NCBI GenBank assembly: GCA_035048495.1
Contig: CM068547.1
Span: 5,111,700-5,175,699 of the forward strand
Reading direction: 5' to 3'
DNA length: 64,000 bases
Source of the DNA: Euptelea pleiosperma
Lineage: Eukaryota > Streptophyta > Magnoliopsida > Ranunculales > Eupteleaceae
Positions 55,300 to 64,000 of the stretch are shown piece after piece; position 1 is the first letter of the stretch; every line of letters begins with the position of its first letter. The position numbers and the translations under genes are program-made. The notes beneath the pieces are model-generated. The model was not told the origin of the DNA. It saw only the letters and a list, made by a program, of their open reading frames with translations, and ran no database searches.

Positions 55300-55735
55300 T
55301 TTGAGAAGGGAATAATCTGAAAAGATCTTGGGTAATTCCAAAATCTATGAAGAAGTTATTCTTGCATAGGGATGTAAGTCTTTAGGCTGTCTTGGAAGAA
55401 GGATGTGGGCATTAAATCCTTTGGCGATAATTTGGGGTCTATGGATCAGGGAGCGGGACAACAGAGTTTTTGAGGGCAAGAGTTTTCATATAGAGCATCT
55501 TGTAATAGAAATTAAAGCTTTGGTGTATATGTTGCTCAAATTGTATGAGAAGGGAAGGGGGTCTTTTTGAGGATATGGCCTTCAATTGGTATGAGTTGGT
55601 TTGTAGGGGACGAGATTAGGGTTGTTGTGTTGTTTCTTTTCCTTTTGGTGGTTCTGCTAGCTCTTTGGCCCATTTGGTAGGCTTCCTTAGCCTCCAAGGG
55701 CCTCTATTAATAAAGCAGTATAATTATCAAAAGAA
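55300..55735 (+). pseudogene. LINE ORF2 C-terminal fragment with 3' end
   Basis: The reading LAIIWGLWIRERDNRVFEGK then SFHIEHLVIEIKALVYML resembles the end of plant LINE ORF2 (after zf-RVT). It is followed by a 3' UTR with 'ctctattaataaagcag'. The rest is missing and a frame shift is present. Confidence 0.65.
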
Positions 55736-55737
55736 AG

Positions 55738-56036
55738 GTATTTTAGTAACACTCCCCTGAAATTTGAAAGTAATTAGTAATACCCCCTTTACTTTCAAAC
55801 TTTAGGATTACCCCCTTAATGCGTTAAAATGTGACATGCGTCATGCGCCTGTTAAAGCACCTATGAAAGGATCATAAGATTGCAAGCACAATGCAGACGC
55901 TGTGTGATTCAAGTCCGTTTTAACTTGAGTCAACAACTGTTAAACTAGGTCAAAGGGGGTAATCCTAAAGTTTGGAAGTATAAGGGGGTATTACTAATTA
56001 ATTTCAAATTTCAGGTTGGTGTTACTCAAATACCCA
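55738..56036. mobile_element. MITE with 80-bp TIRs, family F
   Basis: The left arm 'gtattttagtaacactcccc' to 'ctttaggattaccccc' and the right arm 'gggggtaatcctaaag' to 'gtgttactcaaatac' are inverted copies over about 80 bp. The middle is 'gtgacatgcgtcatgcgcc'. It has no coding. One arm tip survives in the ANK1 flank at about 748-787. Confidence 0.85.
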
Positions 56037-56877
56037 AAAAAAGTCTGCAAATTGATGGTCCATCCTTATCGTCTCCACTGTCCTATCCTTGATATTCACA
56101 TCAGACGTATGGAAAAACATGCGCTGGTCTGGATGTAGGGACGATGATGACACTACATCGTTATCTGCGGGCGATAATAACAACGTGCGGGCGATAAAAT
56201 CATCCACCGGTCTGGACGTAGGGACGATGACGACACTACAGCATTATCATTTTCCAATCTTGAATTCTGCAATAAACCTCCTTCCGACCACTTTCCCGCC
56301 TATGTTTTTTATATCTTTCCTGCGTAAAATTGTAATGAAAGCGAGTCTAGAGGCAGAAAAGTGAATGGACGGAGGCTCCGGTTTTTAATTTGGATCTTTC
56401 TAAAAAGTTAATAGCGGAGTTCTTTATGAAAAGTTTGATGCAAAAGTCCATCGATAAAAAACAAACTCGTTTTGCTGGCTGGCTTCAGACTTTGGTGGAC
56501 CTACACACCAAAACTCAGCGTGATTGATGATTTCTAACAGTTGGATTTGAGAAAATTTTCATCATGGGTTACCAACCAACCAATAGACTTGTTCATTAGC
56601 CCAGGATGATGAAGTGACTTTATTAAGTTATTAACACCCAAATATCTGTTTTATCCTTTTCGTTGTTGCTCATGGACCGTGGATCTCCACGGTCAACTCC
56701 ACGTCTTTTTTTTTCTTTTTTCTTTTTTGCGGTTAAGCGTGGGATAGCACAACCCTATAAGAGAATTATGATGCTTTGCCCTTCATTAAAAAGTCTATTA
56801 TTATGCAATCCATCAATCATCTCTAGAGTAGTTTGCAAGGGTTTATTGCCTTGTTAATTTTTCGACCTTGAGAAGCA

Positions 56878-58170
56878 ATGGTTCACAGGTCAATCCGTGC
56901 TGCTCAGGCTGCTCGAGCTGCTCAAGCTGCCCAAGAGGGAGATGTAAATGCCTTAAATATATTACGTCGTGAAGATCCTTACGTTCTTGACAAACTTGAT
57001 CGGATTCCGTATTTTGAAACTCCTTTACACATAGCTTCAGCGGCTGGGCATACCGATTTCGTCAAGATGATCATGAACCTGAAGCCCTCATTTGCCAGAA
57101 AATTAAACCAAAATGGTCTAAGCCCCATGCACCTGGCTGTGACAAATGGACACAGAGATACAGTCAGAGAGCTCTTAGCAATAGACCATGACCTCGCTCG
57201 CGTTAGGGACAGGGAGGGGAAAACTCCTCTGCATTGTGCAGCTGTCGGAGGTTGCACTGATGTTCTGGGTGAATTGATTTCCAGTTGCCCTGATTCTATC
57301 AAGGAATTGACAATTGGGAGGGAGACGGCACTTCACCTTGCAGTGAAAAACAAGAAGTTTGGAGCCTTTCAAGTCTTGGTTGAAGGGCTGAGGTCGCCAT
57401 ACAAGGAAGAAATTTTAAACCTGAAGGACAAGGAGGGCAACACTGTCTCGCATCTTGCAACCCATAGTTTGGAAATCCTTCTCCAAGCCGAGAGGGCCCA
57501 AGATATTGAGTCTCGTTCACCACCTACTACACAAACACAGGGCCCGGAAAATAACTCAATGACGATAGAGCCATCACGTACTACACAAACACAGGAAAAT
57601 AACCCGGTGACGATAGAGCCAGCACCTAAATCTCCTCTACTGGCCTGGGCGGACTACTTTTGGCTTCAAATGCAGATAGATAGCAATACGTCGAACAAAA
57701 CTCGGAATGCCCTATTGGTGGTCGCTGTTCTCGTGGCAACTGCAACCTTTCAAATCGGAATCAACCCCCCTGGTGGCGTTTGGCAGGATGACTACATACC
57801 AGATTACAAGACCATCTCTGGAAGAAGTAACCCTACACCACCAAGACACTTCGCCGGGCAGCCAATTATTAGTTCTCATCAAATCTTCGCGGATCTTTTC
57901 GCGACTTCCATCATTATAGGGTTTTTGGTGTCTATGTTTATAATATACATACTCACAAAAGGATTCCCTTTGCGCCCCTTGATTTTACTAGCACAAGTTT
58001 CAATGTTGTGCAGTTACGGGTTTTCACTATATTGTGTGTCGTACGAAATAGTTATTGTCTACGCTGGTCTCGTGGTCGCTGTGATTTTAATAATCTGTAT
58101 AGTTTTATTACAGGCAAGGTGTATAGGAGGACCATCAGCCCTAGCAGATGGGGGTCGGGCAAGTGCTTGA
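56878..58170 (+). CDS. ANK5: ankyrin-repeat/PGG-domain membrane protein, intact
   Basis: A single-exon frame of 430 codons and the best-preserved copy. An Ala/Arg/Gln-rich start (MVHRSIRAAQAARAAQ) is followed by ankyrin repeats at about 47-70, 80-110, 114-145 and 148-172, with TPLHIASAAGH, SPMHLAVTNGH, KTPLHCAAVGG and TALHLAVKNKK. A short linker with about two TQxQ(GP)ENN..TIEP units covers 206-249. The PGG domain starts with a helix at 277-296 and INPPGGVWQDD. Three more membrane segments lie at about 336-360, 365-388 and 390-412, and the tail ends SALADGGRASA. It is likely a four-pass membrane protein with a cytosolic ankyrin part, of the ITN1/ACD6-like class. Its TATA box is weak, so expression is uncertain. 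Confidence 0.9.
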   Translation: MVHRSIRAAQAARAAQAAQEGDVNALNILRREDPYVLDKLDRIPYFETPLHIASAAGHTDFVKMIMNLKPSFARKLNQNGLSPMHLAVTNGHRDTVRELLAIDHDLARVRDREGKTPLHCAAVGGCTDVLGELISSCPDSIKELTIGRETALHLAVKNKKFGAFQVLVEGLRSPYKEEILNLKDKEGNTVSHLATHSLEILLQAERAQDIESRSPPTTQTQGPENNSMTIEPSRTTQTQENNPVTIEPAPKSPLLAWADYFWLQMQIDSNTSNKTRNALLVVAVLVATATFQIGINPPGGVWQDDYIPDYKTISGRSNPTPPRHFAGQPIISSHQIFADLFATSIIIGFLVSMFIIYILTKGFPLRPLILLAQVSMLCSYGFSLYCVSYEIVIVYAGLVVAVILIICIVLLQARCIGGPSALADGGRASA

Positions 58171-58607
58171 AATAAAGGGTTTGCAATAATTGCAAGTTTA
58201 TGTTCTGTATATAGTATGAAATTTCTTGTAAGAGATTTTAGAGCAATATTGTAACAGTCATGAAGTCATAAACTAAAGAAGATTGTAATTGTGTACACCA
58301 AACTTATATTTTTTTCTTCTTTTTTCTTAGCTAGGTTACACGATTGAGACTGGACTACAAGACCTGTTGGGTGCAACAGCTGCACTGCGTGCTACGCCCT
58401 CGATGGTGATCTCTATTGCCACAGCACCCACCGCATGTGGAGCAAACCTATACACCAACCGCATGTGCGTGTGTGATAAAGCCGTGCCACATATGGCAAC
58501 ACACACGGAGCCACCGGATATGGAAATGAACAATGAATCGCCACAGCCTGCCGGGAGCAAGATTTCAGTCCTGTTACACTTTGTGTAGGACCTTGGTTAT
58601 CAAAAGA
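58171..58607 (+). other. 3' flank of ANK5
   Basis: The flank holds 'cttgaaataaagggtttgc' just after the stop (a possible aataaa signal at 58172-58177). Bases 58330-58445 match 3482-3600 downstream of ANK1 and, inverted, 61255-61345 downstream of ANK6. Short frames here are not conserved. Confidence 0.6.
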
Positions 58608-58866
58608 AAAAATATTTAACAAGGTATGTCTGAAATTTTTTCAAATGCGAAGCACGATTTTTGTTACTCACCGCTGTCATCTGTGCTTACTGACCGCATG
58701 GATGTTTATCCCACTCCTTGATATACACACCAAAAATCATCCCCGATTGGTAATCTCTAACCATTAGATTTTAGTACTTTTTAAAGTGTTCTTATAGCCG
58801 TTGAATTCAGCCATTTTTTGGAGTATTAAAACCTACGGCTAAAAATTATCAAAGAAGCTAACTTTT
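58608..58866. mobile_element. MITE family B, left arm and centre only
   Basis: It starts 'aacaaggtatgtctgaaat' and follows the ANK1-side copy through 'ctctaaccattagatttta' to the centre, where it stops and unrelated DNA begins. Confidence 0.65.
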
Positions 58867-58879
58867 GGATATTAGACCG

Positions 58880-59300
58880 ACATTGTGTGTATTTTATTAC
58901 ACATTAAAATGGATTGTGGTTTTGTGTGGGACATATTGGATTCCAACACTTGTATAGGACATCGTGTTCACATATCCTGTTAACGCATTATTATTCAAGA
59001 GAGGGATGTCCCCATGCAAACTGGCCTCTCATGTGCATGGTATCGATGTTCCCACAATCCCACCAATGTTTTTAAAAACTCGAAACTCAGACTCGAATTA
59101 GAAGTCCATTGGGTCGAGTCAAATCGATGATTCAGGAGTTGACTCGGCGAGTCATTAAATTAATTATTATATATATATATAAAGTATTTATTAAAAAAAT
59201 TTAAAAATCATAAAATTTAAAAAAAATATATTAAAAACATTTTAAAAAATTCAAGAAAACATTGATTTTTGAGACGACTCGGCCTTTAAACTGTTAAATT
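58880..59300. repeat. Duplicated flank with truncated hAT-type MITE
   Basis: Bases 58880-59130 match pieces of 8736-8830 and 12800-13060. A GAGTCGACTCGG-family MITE starts at 59065 ('caatgtttttaaaaactcg') and breaks off near 59300. Confidence 0.6.
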
Positions 59301-61254
59301 TTGATGAAATTCTACCCCCTTCTTGTGCTAAGTAGGTTCTTAATTTCAACCTTATGTGCCAATCGGCTTAGAGGTTCCATTTTTGTTAGGCACCTGGATA
59401 CTCTTGGTTTTAAAGGGTATAAATGATTTTCTTGAGATTTTTAGTTTTGCTGTCATGGTACAGCTCTAGGATAAGTGAACTCCAAGACCTAAGGTGATAT
59501 ACCCGTTAATTCCTTGCCCGGTGTTTTGGCCTCTTTGCCTTTCTTTTTGGTTGTATTCCGGTCTTTTTATCCATATACATCTTTTCTTCTTAAAAAAATT
59601 GAGGCAAAAGATGGAGAATCATTGAAGATCAATACTTTGGATTAGTGTTAACTAGCCCATTTGTAGTGGAAGGCTACAGAGAAAATGTGATTAGATGGGT
59701 GTCAAGAAAGGAGAAGGGGCCTTCTCCAAAGTTTGATAGATCTTGAGATAATAAGAGATACATACCATGTCAGTGAAACACAGGGTTGAAGCTTTAAAGA
59801 CCTGATACTTGGTTAATTACTTGACGAGGGCTGGAGTTATTCAACTCAACAGTCAACAGAGTCAATAGTCATAAAAAACTTGATTGTCAACAATTTCATA
59901 ACTCAATCAAGTTATTTAAATTATAAACCCTAATGTTTTGAATTTTCGATGTACTTTGGGTACAACCAAGGTTTCAAATTACCTAGAAGAAGATTCAAGA
60001 ACAGTGGGCTTAATTAGATGAGACTAAACTTCGGACTTTTGGATGGTGTTCACCCCTGCAACTCTTCAGCTCGCTAGAATCCAAGATATCATATGGTGTT
60101 AAACTCTGCAACTTGTTGGACTGTATTACACTATTCCATATATGGAGAGAGAAACTAGTAAAACAGAGACCGGCCGAAACCTCGAATCCATGCTAGCTCT
60201 TCCAGCGGAACATTGACAATGTGTACCAAGGAGTAAATTTTGAACCATCCTTATTCCTTAGGTGGACTTGCAAACCAAAAATAAAATTGGTTGGTAGCTT
60301 GTAACCGTTTGATTTAGTCGATTCAATAGATTGATTTTCTACCATGAGATTCGAGAATTATTTTCAACCAACCAACCAGACTGATTCTTGCTATACAATG
60401 CCACCTCAGGAGTAAAACTTTGATGACAGTGGGAATGCGACAGTAGATGACATCGAGTAAAAAATCGGTCACACGAGCCACGTGGCGCACTCTTAGGGGA
60501 CCCTGAACGTATGGATGTTTATCCAGTCCTGGGTGAACCTAGAAACTAAATGGACATCACTAGTGGGACTCCTTTCTAAAACAGTGATCTCGGGGCGAGA
60601 CAGAGCCTGGTCTGGATCGGATAGGTGGGCTCCGATTATACAGATCCGGATCGCCCGATCCAGACCGAGATCGGCCGAGACTTTGAACCATGCTTGATCT
60701 CAACCCTTATAATATTTCATTCATGAATATTTCCAAAGGTCTTCCAATAGCGCTAGTTGCCAATAATCTGTTTCCCTTCTAAATTACTTCCATGAGAGAA
60801 GATCTCCAAATGGTCTTTGGAGAATATGTGAGAATCATTGGAGAAAATCTTCAATCTGGAAAAATTTTAGATGCGGCACTTAGGTTGCAGCCAATGCAGA
60901 GAACTCTCTTGCCTCTTGGCCCTACATAGTGTATTTTTGTGGGGCCACTAACCGCATGGATGTTTAACCCACCCCTTAGTTGGATGTACATACCAAAAAT
61001 CAACTTAATTGGTTATCTCTAACCATAGATATTAGTACTTTTATAGAATTGATTCTAGCCGTTGGATTCAAGGACGTTTTTGGGTACTAAATCCAACAGC
61101 TGGAAATCATAAATCAAGCTGATTTTTACTGTAACCCTAGTCTATACAAGGTGTCACTTCACCAAATACCAACTCAATTAGGAAAAAAGAAAAATTAAAG
61201 AACACAAGCTCCTCTCTTAGCAGGAATAGTGGATTCAATCCCACCCTACATAAG
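59301..61254. other. 1.95 kb without a recognised gene
   Basis: Bases 59330-59600 look like a LINE 3' end ('ggttgtattccggtcttttt' then an A run). A truncated family A arm is at 60470-60560. The gatcgg-rich MITE copy is at 60590-60690. Family G arms lie at 60780-61110. No protein frame is conserved. Confidence 0.45.
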
Positions 61255-61345
61255 TGTACTCCACATGCTGTGGGTGCTGTGGCAATAGAGGTCACTTCTG
61301 AGGGCATAGCCCAGCAGTGGAGCTGCTGCGCCCGACAGGTCTTGC
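61255..61345 (-). repeat. Inverted copy of the ANK 3' flank
   Basis: The complement of 'gggtgctgtggcaatagagg' and its surroundings matches 58380-58445 and 3540-3600, in the orientation expected downstream of ANK6. Confidence 0.7.
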
Positions 61346-61355
61346 GGTCGATCTA

Positions 61356-61402
61356 GTAGAAGAAGAAGAAGAAGAAGAAGAAGAAGAAGAAGAAGAAGAA
61401 GA
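61356..61402. repeat. (AGA)n microsatellite
   Basis: About 15 uninterrupted aga units. Poly-Ser and poly-Leu frames across it are artefacts. Confidence 0.95.
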
Positions 61403-61543
61403 ATTGGTGTAGACAATACAATCTTCTTTACATAGATTTGGTGTAGAGAATACAATCTTCTTTACATTTCTCAAACATCTCTAACAAGAATTCTCATACT
61501 CGAGACAACAAAAACTAAACTAGTACACTTGCCCGACCCCCAT

Positions 61544-62939
61544 CTAGTGGTGGTCCTCTGATCTGTGCTTCTTAATATACTTAATTGTCCTAGATAAAAA
61601 TAATAATATCATAATAATAAGTACGTAGACGAGAATAGAAACGATAATGCTAGATAACGACGCCACAAAAAATAATGTAATCATGTAAGTGCACAACATT
61701 GAACCTTGTGCTATTAAAAGCAAGGGACGCAAAGGGTATCCCTTTGTAAGCAAATAAATTATTAACATAGACACCAAAAACCCTATCATGTTGAAATACG
61801 TGAAAATACCTGGTATGGGTATATACCTATATTCATCCATCACTGGATTCGGTGGGTTAACTCCGGTTTCGAAGGTTGCTGTTGCCACGAGAACAGCGAC
61901 CACCAATAGGGCATTCCGAGTCTCATTCGACGTTTTGCTATCAATACGAAGCTTAAAGTAGTTTGCTAGACGAGATGTTTTGCTATCACCAATACAAAGC
62001 TTAAAGAACTTCGCTATACGAGATTGAGGCGCTGCCTGCTCTGGTGAAATAGACGGAATATCTTTGGCCCTCAAGCCTCCGGCTTTGTGAAGGATTTCTT
62101 CGATTTCTCCACTGTTCGGTTCACTTGGAGCGGTTAATATGATATCCAGGCACGTTTCACCGTTCGCATCCTTGGTGTTAACTTCCACCAACCTTCTACT
62201 GTCACTCTCTTTGCTAAGAAGTAGCTCTACAGCCTGTGTAATGGAAATCGATCCATTAATAATATTTTGCAAGAGAAGGACAACAAGAGAACCACAATAC
62301 AATTAGTTATAACTTATAAGGATAGGCTTTACCTGGCGTTGTCTTTTAGAGGTTGCAAGATGCAAGACGGTTTTGCCGTCCTTGTCCTTCATGTTTAAAA
62401 CCTCTTCCTCGTATGGAGACCTTCATGAGCCCTTCAACCAAGACTTCGAAGGCTTCAAACTGATCGTTTTTCACTGCAAGGTGAAGTGCCGTCTCCCTCC
62501 CAACTGTCAATTCCTTAATAGAATCGGGGCGCCAGGACATCAATTCAGCCAGAACATCAGTGCTCCCTTCGACAGCTGCACAGTGCAGAGGAGTTTTCCC
62601 CTCCCTGCCCTTGACGCGAGCGAGGTCATGGTCCATTGCTAAGAGCCCTCTCACTGTCTCTGTGTGCCCATTTTTCATAGCCAGGAGCATGGGGCTTAGA
62701 CCATTTTGGTTCAATTTTCTAGCTAATGAAGGCTTCAGGATCATAATCTCAATCGCGAACTGGGTTCGCCCAGCCGATGAAGCTATGTGTAAAGGAGTTT
62801 CTAAAAACGGAACCCGATCCATTTTGTCAAGAACAAAGGGATCTTCCCCAAGTAATACGTACAAGGCATTTACATCTCCCTCTTGGGCAGCATGTGCTGC
62901 TCGAGCAGCTTGAGCAGCACGGATTGACCTCTTAGCCAT
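61544..62939 (-). pseudogene. ANK6: two-exon ankyrin/PGG gene with 1-bp frameshift and altered PGG motif
   Basis: Exon 1 (62939-62334) starts MAKRSIRAAQAARAAHAAQE and holds ankyrin repeats ([57 protein letters not shown]). One extra base at 62422-62423 (cttcatg against ctcatg in ANK2) throws the last 30 codons out of frame. A 100-bp intron (62333-62234) has perfect ccag|gtaaag and acacag|gc sites in phase 0. Exon 2 (62233-61544) reads AVELLLSKESDSRRLVEVNT, then the PGG-domain helices, but the PPGG signature is PPNPV. It ends KYIKKHRSEDHH. This is the only copy here with a canonical GT-AG intron. Confidence 0.88.
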
Positions 62940-63127
62940 TACTTCTCAAAATCCAAAAGATAACAAGGCAATAACCCCTTGTAAGTAAACTACTCTAGAG
63001 ATGCTTGGTGGGTTGCATCATAATATACATTTAATTCTAATGAGGGCGAAGCATCAAAATTCTCTTAGGGATGTGCTGTCCCACGCTTAACTTCAAGTGC
63101 CGTGCAGTGGAATTAGAACTTTTCTGA
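62940..63127 (-). promoter_or_regulatory. ANK6 leader and promoter
   Basis: Minus strand. The leader 'gataacaaggcaataacccc', 'ctctagag' and the TATA at 63021-63030 (atgtatatta) match ANK1 and ANK2. Homology fades above about 63090. Confidence 0.6.
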
Positions 63128-63440
63128 CCGTCTACAATATGGGACAGTCTTAGAGGACACTGACCGTATGATGTTTGACCGAACCCTAAATGGACACACA
63201 GGCCTAAAAATTAGCCTGATTATTGATTTCTAAGCGGAGGATTGTAGTCCGTTTTCATGGGTTGATTTTTAACGTGGGAATTTGAGCATTATTGGCCATC
63301 ATTCGTGGTACAAAGATCCAAATGTTCGAACTCACTAATCAAGCTAATTTTTTGGTTTGTAGGTCCACTTAGAGATTGGCCAAACATCCATATGGGCAGC
63401 ATTCCGTTAAAAGTATGTCATCTGGCATATATTTATTATA
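63128..63440. mobile_element. MITE family A copy upstream of ANK6
   Basis: The arms 'gaggacactgaccgtatgat' and 'ccaaacatccatatgggca' are inverted, with 'ggttgatttttaacgtggg' near the centre. It lies about 190 bp above the ANK6 ATG. The tips are degraded (the G-box is lost). Confidence 0.7.
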
Positions 63441-63639
63441 TAAGTTAAGTTTGAATAAAATATTTTCTTTAGAAAACTTACTAACAAAGTACGTTTGTTC
63501 TTTTAAGGGAAGTGTAACATGAGAAGATTTGAAGAAGTTGCCTTTTGAACTAAAATAGTCTGATACTAAACATTGTCGTTGTACACGAAGAAAAGCAAGA
63601 GATCAAGTCTAAGATACACCACGACTTTGAGCATTTATA

Positions 63640-63998
63640 TAGGAGTCGGATGGGGGGGACAACCATTTTTACAACCATTTTGGTGTATCCACATAGAAGA
63701 TGAATCAAAGGCTGATTTTTGGTGAGGATGGTCTCCTCACCATATAGATCAACCCAGCAAAAAATCAGCACATTCTAAAATTTCTAATCCCATCAAACGT
63801 GGTTTTCAAGTCACAGGGTAACAATAGATGGCCCATAATTCTTCAATTTCTAAACCAGTCTAGGAATATCAGAATGATTTGAAATTTTTGTTAGGATTAT
63901 CTCCTCACCATAGAGATCATCATCACCAAATATCAGCCATTGATTCATCTTTTATGTGGGTAAGCCAAATGGTTGTCCCCCGATCCCGACCCTTTGTA
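63640..63998. mobile_element. MITE family C copy
   Basis: The left end 'aggagtcggatgggggggac' followed by aaccatttttacaaccattt, and the complement of the right end 'ttgtcccccgatcccgaccc', are TIRs. Inside are 'ggtgaggatggtctcctcac' and 'gattatctcctcaccatag'. It is non-coding. Confidence 0.75.
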
Positions 63999-64000
63999 CA

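Larger units (their letters stand above)
54280..56877 (+). promoter_or_regulatory. Duplicated 5' flank of ANK5
   Basis: It matches the ANK1 5' flank (285-1678) at both ends. About 1.25 kb between 54740 and 56030 is extra and holds three elements: a long-TIR MITE, a LINE piece and a second MITE. The TATA position near 56790 reads ctattattatg, weaker than in ANK1. The leader 'ttattgccttgttaattttt' precedes the ATG. Confidence 0.75.

Noticed and set aside
61246..61474. Poly-Leu and poly-Ser frames
   Set aside because: Produced by the (AGA)n microsatellite.
1..64000. CRISPR array, phage, operon or other prokaryotic system
   Set aside because: Gene structure, introns, TATA boxes and repeat types are those of a plant nuclear genome; no regularly spaced direct repeats with unique spacers were seen.

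Overview
This is plant nuclear DNA. It comes from a repeat-rich angiosperm genome: it holds intron-containing genes with TATA boxes, Ty1-copia and Ty3-gypsy fragments, L1-type LINE remains, tRNA-derived SINEs, CACTA, hAT and Mutator-type DNA elements, and many long-inverted-repeat MITEs. The species cannot be named from the sequence. I see no bacterial operon, CRISPR array or rRNA gene.

The gene content is a cluster of six paralogues of one family, the ankyrin-repeat/PGG-domain membrane proteins (ITN1/ACD6-like class; work on plant members points to defence and stress signalling). They are called ANK1 to ANK6 here in coordinate order. ANK1 (1679, +) and ANK5 (56878, +) are single-exon and have long open frames. 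ANK2 (25797, -), ANK3 (36435, -), ANK4 (47277, -) and ANK6 (62939, -) all carry frame breaks. ANK4 is also cut by a copia retrotransposon. ANK1 and ANK5 share about 1.4 kb of duplicated 5' flank. ANK5 and ANK6 converge tail to tail and share inverted 3' flanks.

Layout: 0.3-3.1 kb ANK1; 4.0-8.2 kb a non-autonomous CACTA element inside an older MITE; 9.8-12.7 kb a candidate solo LTR; 13.9-17.3 kb a LINE remnant between inverted repeats; 17.4-19.8 kb a long-TIR element carrying two exons that look like the start of a very-long-chain enoyl-CoA reductase gene; 20-23.4 kb no recognised gene; 23.5-24.0 kb a PPR gene relic; 24.5-25.8 kb ANK2; 26.2-29.9 kb LINE remnants and a SINE; 31.7-32.9 kb a Mutator-type element; 33.5-36.4 kb ANK3 with Mutator-type MITEs in its intron and its TATA box; 38.3-42.0 kb a truncated hAT element inside a truncated copia element (42.0-46.3 kb), which lies inside ANK4 (to 47.3 kb); 47.6-52 kb MITEs and a SINE; 52.7-53.5 kb gypsy gag-protease; 54.3-58.2 kb ANK5 with its promoter; 61.5-62.9 kb ANK6.

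The picture is a rapidly changing tandem and inverted gene cluster. Copies gain and lose introns, linker repeats and C-terminal membrane segments, and transposons remodel their promoters and coding regions. All domain calls come from reading the sequence. No database search or expression data were available.
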